5,052 bases of DNA from an uncultured Paenibacillaceae bacterium (GTDB taxonomy: Bacteria; Bacillota; Bacilli; Paenibacillales; CALAME01), in assembly GCA_937983035.1 (NCBI GenBank), contig CALKAN010000365.1:1-5052 (forward strand), written 5' to 3'. This document shows, one piece after another, positions 1-5,052 of this stretch (position 1 is its first letter; every line of letters begins with the position of its first letter). The translations under genes were made by a program, and so were the position numbers. The notes beneath the pieces are model-generated. The model was given only the letters and a program-made list of their open reading frames with translations, was not told the origin of the DNA and did no database searches.

Positions 1-1388
1 TATGCCGTGCGTGCATTTTCAATGATTTGGTCAAGTTCATATCCTTTCTTTACGTACGTATCAGATATGAGATGTTCCGCGGGATTGTGCACGAGATGCG
101 ATTCATTTTCAACCATAATTCGATCTGCCTTTTCCAGCAAAGGCGTCGGCTTCCTTGGATAAAACCGCTGCTCCGGAATATACATCAGCATTTGATTTAA
201 ACTGTTTTTCTCTTTGCTTGTTCCTTCAATCCCGAGCGCTTCAATGTAACCATCCACGAACTTGTAGTGCCGATCTTCAATCCCGTTTTGAATTAAAATT
301 TGCATTTCAGCATCGTTCAGCTTGTCAAGAAAATCCAACACGCGAAGCAATTCTTCTTCTGTCCTGACCGCCGTTTTAGACACGGCGATCATGCCCAAAT
401 GTCCTGAAGACGACAAATTCCGAATGCCATGCGGACCTTCAACGGATGCCATGACGTCCATGACTCCGCGATCACCCATTCGGCTCTGAATCCGAGCCGC
501 ATGCCGAGCATAATCAACGATCACCCCGGCCTTCCCTTCGACAATTGGATCAAGCCATCCTGCCGGATTCATCACAGCGAAATCAGGATTAATGAGTCCT
601 TCCTCATACAATTTTCGAAAGAAGTTCAACGCTTCCATATATTCTGGAGTTTCGTGAGCCGGAATTAATGCGCCCCCGTCTTCCTTCCATTGATTCGGCA
701 CGCCAAACCATGTTTGAATCACATCAAACGGTCCTGAAAATTTCGTAACAACCATGCCGTACGTATCATCAATGCCATTGTCGCCCGGATCATCATATGT
801 AAACGCTCGCAACATTTCGTAAAATTCTTCGATCGTGCGCGGTTCTTCCAGACCGACTTTCTCCAGCCAGTCTTTCCGATATGAAATGCCGATTCTGCTT
901 TTTTCCCGCGCTCTGTATACGCCGTATACTTTGCCGTCAACGGAAATATTCCGCAGCACAATTTCATCTGCCTCGCTTAAATTCGGAAACAAATGAAGGT
1001 ACGGACCGACCTCCCACAACAATCCGGAACGGGCAGCTTGCACAAAACTAGGCGACTTCTCTGGAATGACGATCACTTCCGGCATATTTTGCTTGGATGA
1101 GAATGTTACTTTCAATGTTTCGTCATAGACGGAATCCGGGGCAAACCAAACTTCCAGCTTCGTATTCGTGTACGCTTCAATCGCTCGGATAATCGGACTG
1201 CTGCTGTCAGGCAAATCTTCATGAAATGCAGGCAGCAGCATGCGGATGGCATAGGGTGAATGGTCTTCCGCGTCCGAGTATGCTTGATCGGTGCAAGCGG
1301 ATAAGAACAAGGCCGTGAAACCGAGCAGAAAACACGGATAAAGCAGCAGCTGATTTAAACGCTCCCGGATTTTCAACATAAACGTCAT
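1..1388 (-). CDS. ABC transporter solute-binding lipoprotein, LplA/YtcQ-like (3' end outside window)
   Basis: This is the extracellular sugar-binding lipoprotein of a carbohydrate ABC importer (family 1 solute-binding fold), expected to sit on the outer face of the membrane and pass an oligosaccharide to LplB/LplC-type permeases. I translated it directly: 462 codons are open with no stop until the window edge, where the next codon begins TA and is cut. Residues 1-31 form a lipoprotein signal peptide, with basic residues at 6-10, a hydrophobic core at about 14-29 and lipobox LSAC, so Cys32 should be lipidated. Typical features follow: a DPGDNGIDDTYG segment (200-211), resembling the Asp/Gly-rich loop common in this group, and RKDWLEKVGL (171-180), where binding proteins usually show YRKDWLDKLGL. 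The start at 1388 is chosen because GGGGAGGAG lies six bases upstream; the next ATG (residue 4) is too far from it. Relatives are about 500 residues, so roughly 40 or more are missing. The ligand is inferred from the neighbouring lyase gene, not read from the sequence. Confidence 0.93.
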   Translation of the reverse strand, partial: MTFMLKIRERLNQLLLYPCFLLGFTALFLSACTDQAYSDAEDHSPYAIRMLLPAFHEDLPDSSSPIIRAIEAYTNTKLEVWFAPDSVYDETLKVTFSSKQNMPEVIVIPEKSPSFVQAARSGLLWEVGPYLHLFPNLSEADEIVLRNISVDGKVYGVYRAREKSRIGISYRKDWLEKVGLEEPRTIEEFYEMLRAFTYDDPGDNGIDDTYGMVVTKFSGPFDVIQTWFGVPNQWKEDGGALIPAHETPEYMEALNFFRKLYEEGLINPDFAVMNPAGWLDPIVEGKAGVIVDYARHAARIQSRMGDRGVMDVMASVEGPHGIRNLSSSGHLGMIAVSKTAVRTEEELLRVLDFLDKLNDAEMQILIQNGIEDRHYKFVDGYIEALGIEGTSKEKNSLNQMLMYIPEQRFYPRKPTPLLEKADRIMVENESHLVHNPAEHLISDTYVKKGYELDQIIENARTA

Positions 1389-1393
1389 TGCAA

Positions 1394-1403
1394 GCTCCTC
1401 CCC
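1394..1403 (-). promoter_or_regulatory. Ribosome binding site of the solute-binding lipoprotein gene
   Basis: The minus strand reads GAGGGGAGGAG, then CTTGCA, then ATG. This is a near-ideal Shine-Dalgarno sequence at a six-base spacing. It fixes the start at 1388 rather than at the ATG three codons later. Confidence 0.85.
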
Positions 1404-1455
1404 TCATGCGAAGCCGCCGAAAAAACTTGTCTATTTGCAAATTTGAACTTTTAAC

Positions 1456-1488
1456 CGAATGCGTTCATGCAGCGAATGCTTTCATGCA
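1456..1488. repeat. Two-copy tandem repeat, 17-base period, upstream of the lipoprotein gene
   Basis: On the plus strand CGAATGCGTTCATGCA (1456-1471) is followed, after one G, by CGAATGCTTTCATGCA (1473-1488). The two 16-base copies differ at one position. On the gene strand each copy contains TGAANGCATTCG, with a small dyad GAA-N-GC-N-TTC at its centre. The array begins directly after the stop codon of the membrane protein gene and ends 68 bases before the lipoprotein start, a sensible place for a regulator site. The half resembling TGAAAGC recalls a CcpA cre site, but the rest does not fit, so no regulator is assigned. Confidence 0.75.
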
Positions 1489-1998
1489 TTACCGAATATT
1501 TGCTTCTTTCTTGCGGGAAAACAAAATGACGACGCCGAGCAAAATAAGAAGCACTGCTGCAAACGGTTTGCCGGCCGCTTCGCTCATAAACGCGCCGATA
1601 TAAAATACTGCAAAGAACATCATCGACAGCACGGTTAAAATATTAATTGGAATCAGCAGCCACTTGTTGCGGCCTCCGAACCAGTAATATTCAAACAAGC
1701 CGACTGCCGGCGCCAGTATAAATCCAGGCCATGTTAAATGCCAAATATCAAACAGCATGGATGCTTGGCAAACGATTCCGACAGTAATCAATACGCCCCC
1801 TGGAATGAGCATGCCTGCTCCTTTTCGCGCAGTCACGGAAAAATACATCCAATGGAACAACAGTCCGAGCGGAATGATGAAAATGCTTGGCCAGAAATAT
1901 GCAAATACGTCTCCAATGCCAAACTCTGCACCTCTGTTAAGAAAAAGAAACACCCCTAATACAATCATTGCCAGCCCAACAATCATACGAGTATTCAT
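1489..1998 (-). CDS. Multi-pass membrane protein with LiaF/DUF5668-like transmembrane region
   Basis: This 169-residue protein is almost entirely hydrophobic, and I count about six membrane segments: residues 5-20, 35-55, 62-82, 88-107, 113-137 and 146-160. The tail is short and basic (SRKKEANIR). The first part, a G-rich helix ending in FLFLNR, a short loop, then FWPSIFIIPLGL at 35-46, has the layout of the LiaI/LiaF-type (DUF5668) transmembrane domain seen in envelope-stress and other small Bacillales membrane proteins. A second WP-initiated segment at 90-107 resembles the first WP segment, suggesting an internal duplication. There is no signal peptide, soluble domain or catalytic motif. 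The start is supported by AAGGAG nine bases upstream. It lies between a lyase gene and a sugar-binding lipoprotein gene in the same direction, 100 bases ahead of the latter. It lacks the usual permease features, and a transporter accessory or envelope-sensing role is only a guess. Confidence 0.85.
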   Translation of the reverse strand: MNTRMIVGLAMIVLGVFLFLNRGAEFGIGDVFAYFWPSIFIIPLGLLFHWMYFSVTARKGAGMLIPGGVLITVGIVCQASMLFDIWHLTWPGFILAPAVGLFEYYWFGGRNKWLLIPINILTVLSMMFFAVFYIGAFMSEAAGKPFAAVLLILLGVVILFSRKKEANIR

Positions 1999-2007
1999 TC
2001 ATAATTT

Positions 2008-2013
2008 CTCCTT
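2008..2013 (-). promoter_or_regulatory. Ribosome binding site of the membrane protein gene, next to a hairpin
   Basis: AAGGAG lies nine bases before the ATG at 1998. It begins one base after the base of a small hairpin (2015-2031), so folding there could affect access by the ribosome. A second ATG four bases upstream is out of frame and is not the start. Confidence 0.75.
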
Positions 2014-2014
2014 C

Positions 2015-2221
2015 GCTAAATATATTTCAGCTTTGAGAATAACACAGGTTCGAAACCGTGTCTTCCAACTTGAGTTAAGGAAAGATGCCAGACTTTGGTC
2101 CAGTTCCATCTTTCATTTCATTGCCTTGTCATGTTTTCAAACGGGGTGTTGTTTATGCGCCTGCCTTTGCGCTCACAAGCGCTGACATATCGCATCCATG
2201 GCAAGATGAACAGGCAGGCGC
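2015..2221 (-). promoter_or_regulatory. Putative structured 5' leader of the membrane protein gene
   Basis: Read on the minus strand, this gap holds a run of inverted repeats. First is a perfect 10-base stem, GCGCCTGCCT (2221-2212) with AGGCAGGCGC (2166-2157). It encloses a perfect 5-base hairpin GCGCT-tgtg-AGCGC (2182-2169) and a weaker CATC/GATG stem (2208-2193), like a three-way junction. Next is a hairpin at 2114-2080, with 8 paired bases GAAAGATG/CATCTTTC, a GAA bulge and a 6-base inner stem closed by CAAA. Then comes a 9-base-pair hairpin with one bulge (2061-2042). Last is a 6-base-pair hairpin (2031-2015) touching the Shine-Dalgarno sequence. The inner stem at 2103-2088 and the last hairpin use G-U pairs that would be mismatches on the other strand, favouring a minus-strand RNA. 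I do not recognise a known riboswitch, and no hairpin ends in a clear U-run. Confidence 0.5.
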
Positions 2222-2262
2222 GGCAGCATCTTTTCAGTAAGTGCGCTTCTGTAATTTTCACT

Positions 2263-2271
2263 ATTATATCA
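2263..2271 (-). promoter_or_regulatory. Extended -10 promoter candidate (TGATATAAT)
   Basis: The minus strand carries TGATATAAT, a perfect TATAAT hexamer preceded by the TGN extended -10 element, in an A+T-rich stretch 73 bases after the lyase stop codon. No good -35 hexamer is seen at 16-18 bases, which an extended -10 can tolerate in sigma-A promoters. Initiation would fall near 2256, giving a leader of about 258 bases before the membrane protein start at 1998. Confidence 0.5.
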
Positions 2272-2301
2272 TTAAAATTTCTCTGTGCATGGGTCATTCC
2301 G

Positions 2302-2325
2302 AAAAAATATGCGTCCATCCGGCGC
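2302..2325 (-). terminator. Weak intrinsic terminator candidate after the lyase gene
   Basis: On the minus strand a short imperfect stem (GCGCC with GACGC, one mismatch) is followed by ATA and then six T residues. It starts 19 bases after the lyase stop codon, the right place for a terminator. The stem is only about four good pairs, so it may be inefficient or not functional. Confidence 0.25.
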
Positions 2326-2343
2326 AAAGCTCAAGTGATGCGT

Positions 2344-4896
2344 TCACTCTGGCAGCGACTCTGGAACGTGATCGCCGATCAATTCCAGACACATGATCGC
2401 ATTTAATGACCACTGTGACACAACATTGGTCGAAATCCAAGGAATTTCTTTAACAGGCCGAACATAGGCGGACGGATCGACCAGTTGGATCTGTTCTGAA
2501 AGCTTTTGCCCGCCTAATCCTTTTTCGGACAGCAAAATGTCCCAGGCCAGCCGCGCCAAATCGCGATCGCCTGTTTTCATTGCCGCATAAGCGGCGATCC
2601 CGGTAGAAAACATCGGATGCCCGTATCCCCGGCCCGTGACGGCTCCTCCTGTCCGCTTCACTTTCTCTTCGCGCGGAAGATTGTAAAATGCACCGATCTC
2701 AACGAGCATGGCTTCCCATTCGGGATCTTTGAGCATCTGGGTCATTTCAATCCAAACTTGCGGTCCGCCCATACATATGGCCAAATGACCTCCTGAATCT
2801 TTGCCCATGTAAAACAGTTCGCCGGTGTGCGGATCATAACCATGGGTGGCAAGCGGCATCATGCGATGCGGCATCTTCTTCAATGACTCAATCCCGACTT
2901 TCAACTTGTCGCGGTAATGCGCATCTTCATATCTTTCCCAGCGCGTCAGCCAATTCGAGCTGAAGGCGGCCCAGTCTGGACCGACGCGCGCATGAGTCGG
3001 ATATTCATCTTTCGGGTAATAAGCCCGCATCGGATCCAGCGTCAGCGTCGCAAAGTCAGCATCTTTCACTTCATCCATGATGTCTCCGATCCGCTCATCA
3101 GCGGTCAAATAATAGTAAAAGCGATGCAATCCGGCCATGCTGATCCTCGCTTCTTTGCAGCCGCATCCCCAATGAATCACATTATGGCGCGAACCGAGCC
3201 CAGCATATTCTCCGAGATGATAAACGTCGACTTCGCTCGTATGCCGCGTCATCGCCTCCGCCATGCGGAAAATATCGTCTCTGCCTGATCTTAAGTACAT
3301 GTACCAAAGCCACATGTTCGGCACGAGCTCCGTATTTTGCCATGCGCAGCCGCCGATATCATACCGCCACGCATGCCGCACCGGATCATAACTGTGCATC
3401 ACGTCTCCATAATCCCAAAATCCGTACCAGCGCCGCTGCTCGATTTCATCTTTGTAAAATTGAATCGCATCATCCAACTGATCTTCAATCCATGCCTTGA
3501 TCGGCGTGCTGCGATCAGGCAAGCTCCACAAGCCAAACGCCCGAACCGCATGATAATATTCCGGATTGCATCTGAGCATCGCAGGAAACTGACTTTCGTC
3601 AGTCATGCTGCTGATCGCAGCCTCATCCGGCGTTTGCTCCAAACACCAAACCGTCACCTCCTTCGTATTCGCGATCCCGTACGGCGTGCTGCGCATTTCG
3701 TCAAAACCTTCGTATGAAGATTCGACGTATGGTTTCGTATCATAATGCCTTAAATCCATCGCTTTCGCATCCGGCGACCAAAACCAAAGATTCATGCGCG
3801 CCTCTTCTGATGCCAACTGCTCTGCTTCCAGCGCAGAAGGATGCTTCTCCCAAAACTGCTTCATGCCTGCGGCCAGTCCTCCCGCTTCGCTTCCGACGAA
3901 AATCAAGCCTCCGGCTCGGTTCCCTTCGGCTGCTTTCAACCAACTGCATGTCTCCTTCGTTCTTTTGACAACAACGTAATGATCCGCGGAATCTTGAACG
4001 AGCTTGAAGCTGTCCCATACGGGAGAACGATCAAGCAATCCCATGAATCGCGCATCCTCGTCCGCATCAAATGATATGCGCTCGCCTGCAGCTTGTTTTT
4101 GGTACAACTCCATATACTTTCCAATAGTGCGGTACGTCATTAAATTTTTCGGCGATTCCCGAAAAGAACCAGTATCTCCGCTTATCCTGACATGCCGGTT
4201 GTAAAGCGGCCCTTGCATCGGAAGCGCAAACGTCATTCCCAGCCCTTTAATGAAATCTTGGTGCGGGTTGCCGTCATATATAAACGTATGCACGATGCGG
4301 AAATAGGATTGTCCGGCATAGAAATACAGCCGCAATTTAAACGGAAGCCATTGTCTGCCGCCCGTCGTCTGCTGATGCCTTCCTTCCAGCAAGACGACAG
4401 CGCGAACCGGACCTGCTTGTTCAACGGATGCGCGGTCAATTTTGCCGCGAAACTTTTCTTCTTTGCTTACCTTGCTGCCCATCGTTTCGCTCTGCTCTTC
4501 CCGAATGCAAATCAATTGGGCATCAGAACAAATCGTTTGCTGATCTCGAACAATCGAACGAATGATCGAATTGCCTTCACGTCCAATTCGAAACAAATGT
4601 CCGCCTGTGCTCACTTGAATTTCAGTTTCTGTTTCTTTCACTGTTACAGACGATTTCGGCGCTGCCGGCTTCCCTTTCATCAGTTGAAACGGACCGGATG
4701 CGCCTTCCGGCACAACTGCGCTGTGCGCGGTCCATTTCACGCTGCCATCAGACCAGTACGCGGTCGGCCAGCTCTGGACGGGGATCGGCTCTCCGTAGGA
4801 TGAAATCATCGTCAACTCTTCATTTCTTTGCAGCGCCCCTTCTTCCCAAGGCACCCCCCAAGTCACCCCGGCAGCCGCTTTCGGTGCTTCTTTCAA
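2344..4896 (-). CDS. yetA: PcRGLX/YetA-like protein (PL26, exo-rhamnogalacturonan lyase-like)
   Basis: This is a relative of B. subtilis YetA (about 857 residues) and of the fungal exo-rhamnogalacturonan lyase PcRGLX, which founded polysaccharide lyase family 26 and splits rhamnogalacturonan by beta-elimination. Numbering from the TTG, the three-domain layout is recognisable: an N-terminal RIFT-barrel part with GVTWGVPW (10-17) and PVQSWPTAYWSDGSVKWT (39-56); a central beta-sandwich, about 95-380; and a C-terminal alpha/alpha toroid, about 400-850. The toroid carries aromatic and His/Asp-rich blocks typical of a sugar-binding cleft: WYGFWDYGDVMHSYDP (490-505), RHNVIHWGCGCKEAR (570-584) and GGHLAICMGGPQVW (702-715). 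No signal peptide is visible, so it should act in the cytoplasm on imported oligosaccharides. The start is a problem: an ATG at 4929 with AAAGGAG upstream is in frame, but codon 4 is TAG. The first usable common start is TTG at 4896, which has no obvious ribosome binding site. The rest is intact. Activity and substrate are inferred from the family. Confidence 0.88.
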   Translation of the reverse strand: MKEAPKAAAGVTWGVPWEEGALQRNEELTMISSYGEPIPVQSWPTAYWSDGSVKWTAHSAVVPEGASGPFQLMKGKPAAPKSSVTVKETETEIQVSTGGHLFRIGREGNSIIRSIVRDQQTICSDAQLICIREEQSETMGSKVSKEEKFRGKIDRASVEQAGPVRAVVLLEGRHQQTTGGRQWLPFKLRLYFYAGQSYFRIVHTFIYDGNPHQDFIKGLGMTFALPMQGPLYNRHVRISGDTGSFRESPKNLMTYRTIGKYMELYQKQAAGERISFDADEDARFMGLLDRSPVWDSFKLVQDSADHYVVVKRTKETCSWLKAAEGNRAGGLIFVGSEAGGLAAGMKQFWEKHPSALEAEQLASEEARMNLWFWSPDAKAMDLRHYDTKPYVESSYEGFDEMRSTPYGIANTKEVTVWCLEQTPDEAAISSMTDESQFPAMLRCNPEYYHAVRAFGLWSLPDRSTPIKAWIEDQLDDAIQFYKDEIEQRRWYGFWDYGDVMHSYDPVRHAWRYDIGGCAWQNTELVPNMWLWYMYLRSGRDDIFRMAEAMTRHTSEVDVYHLGEYAGLGSRHNVIHWGCGCKEARISMAGLHRFYYYLTADERIGDIMDEVKDADFATLTLDPMRAYYPKDEYPTHARVGPDWAAFSSNWLTRWERYEDAHYRDKLKVGIESLKKMPHRMMPLATHGYDPHTGELFYMGKDSGGHLAICMGGPQVWIEMTQMLKDPEWEAMLVEIGAFYNLPREEKVKRTGGAVTGRGYGHPMFSTGIAAYAAMKTGDRDLARLAWDILLSEKGLGGQKLSEQIQLVDPSAYVRPVKEIPWISTNVVSQWSLNAIMCLELIGDHVPESLPE

Positions 4897-4917
4897 CCAG
4901 TGAAATGCAATGTGCTT

Positions 4918-4948
4918 CTATTGTTTCATCTTTCTGCTAGTCTCCTTT
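4918..4948 (-). promoter_or_regulatory. Ribosome binding site and in-frame ATG interrupted by TAG (start region of the yetA-like gene)
   Basis: The minus strand reads AAAGGAG (4948-4942), 12 bases, ATG (4929-4927), AAA, CAA, then TAG (4920-4918). Past the TAG the frame continues KHIAFHWLKEAPK into the lyase. The spacing is a little long, but this is the only strong Shine-Dalgarno sequence near the gene. Either the gene carries an amber mutation or sequencing error at codon 4, or this is a three-codon minigene (MKQ) just ahead of a non-ATG start. Confidence 0.65.
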
Positions 4949-4983
4949 GTCTAATAAATATTGCAGTAACATGCATGCTGAAA

Positions 4984-4998
4984 TCATTTTAGAAATGA
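4984..4998. promoter_or_regulatory. Short palindrome upstream of the yetA-like gene
   Basis: TCATTT-TAG-AAATGA is a perfect 6-base inverted repeat with a three-base centre, 55 bases upstream of the ATG at 4929. Its position suits an operator, but a 6-base palindrome in A+T-rich DNA can arise by chance. It overlaps one end of the direct repeat described separately. Confidence 0.3.
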
Positions 4999-5050
4999 CA
5001 TGTTCCAAACCCACTCCAAAAAGCGGATTAGAAAAACTTGTTTCCAACCC
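4989..5050. repeat. Pair of imperfect direct repeats, about 39-base period, upstream of the yetA-like gene
   Basis: On the plus strand, 4989-5012 and 5028-5050 share the pattern TTAGAAA, then AC, then TGTT, then CCAA-CCC, with about 19 of 24 positions equal when small gaps are allowed. The copies start 39 bases apart, so similar DNA faces are nearly aligned. Such pairs are typical of AraC-type or response-regulator sites, and B. subtilis rhamnogalacturonan genes are controlled by the AraC-family protein YesS. Assigning a regulator here is inference. I see no convincing -35/-10 pair in 4930-5052. Confidence 0.45.
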
Positions 5051-5052
5051 GC

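Noticed and set aside
1377..1379. Alternative ATG at the fourth codon of the lipoprotein gene.
   Set aside because: The Shine-Dalgarno sequence would be about 15 bases away, while the ATG at 1388 is at six bases.
1219..1440. A 73-codon minus-strand frame overlapping the lipoprotein start.
   Set aside because: It is a different frame over the lipoprotein signal peptide region, which has a good ribosome binding site and lipobox in its own frame.
1433..1442. Palindrome ATTTGCAAAT upstream of the lipoprotein gene.
   Set aside because: Short, A+T-rich and overlapped by another chance palindrome; no supporting second site.
2041..2062. GGTTCGAAACC, which resembles a tRNA T-arm.
   Set aside because: The stem needs a bulge, and no acceptor, D or anticodon arm can be built around it on either strand. 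It fits better as one hairpin of the leader.
1757..2185. A 142-codon plus-strand frame.
   Set aside because: Mostly antisense to the membrane protein gene; the product is low-complexity and has no start signal.
2118..2327. A 69-codon minus-strand frame in the gap after the lyase gene.
   Set aside because: It starts with TTG, has no Shine-Dalgarno sequence, spans the promoter and the inverted repeats, and the peptide resembles nothing known.
4192..4803. A 203-codon open frame on the plus strand.
   Set aside because: It lies fully antisense to the well-conserved yetA-like gene, has no ribosome binding site, and its composition reads as a complement of that gene.
4970..4977. Palindrome CATGCATG upstream of the lyase gene.
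   Set aside because: An 8-base alternating sequence is common by chance and shows no symmetric extension.

Overview
The window looks like part of a carbohydrate-uptake and degradation locus from a spore-former-type Firmicute, most likely Paenibacillaceae or a related Bacillales. The evidence is the strong AGGAG-type ribosome binding sites, the mid-range G+C, an LplA/YtcQ-type sugar-binding lipoprotein and a YetA/PL26-type enzyme. All three supported genes lie on the minus strand, so the locus reads from high to low coordinates. No plus-strand gene, tRNA, rRNA, insertion sequence or CRISPR array is supported.

Layout in the direction of transcription. Positions 5052-4930 are an upstream region with a pair of imperfect direct repeats, a short palindrome and a ribosome binding site. 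Positions 4896-2344 encode an 850-residue cytoplasmic protein of the PcRGLX/YetA family (polysaccharide lyase family 26, exo-rhamnogalacturonan lyase-like). Its best-placed ATG, at 4929, is followed at codon 4 by an in-frame TAG, so translation seems to need the TTG at 4896 or another unusual start. Positions 2343-1999 are a 345-base gap holding a weak terminator candidate, an extended -10 promoter (TGATATAAT) and a chain of inverted repeats that would make a long structured leader. Positions 1998-1489 encode a 169-residue multi-pass membrane protein with a LiaF/DUF5668-like first half. Positions 1488-1389 hold a 17-base-period tandem repeat and a strong ribosome binding site. Positions 1388-1 encode the first 462 residues of a solute-binding lipoprotein of an ABC importer, cut off by the window edge.

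Working model. The binding lipoprotein would capture an oligosaccharide, probably a rhamnogalacturonan fragment. Permeases expected beyond position 1 would import it, and the YetA-like enzyme would break it down in the cytoplasm. This resembles the B. subtilis yetA-lplABC arrangement, but a small membrane protein gene with its own promoter and structured leader sits between yetA and the lplA-like gene. The points most worth a second look are the amber codon at the start of the lyase gene, the structured leader, and the repeats placed like operators. No wholly new system could be demonstrated from the sequence alone.
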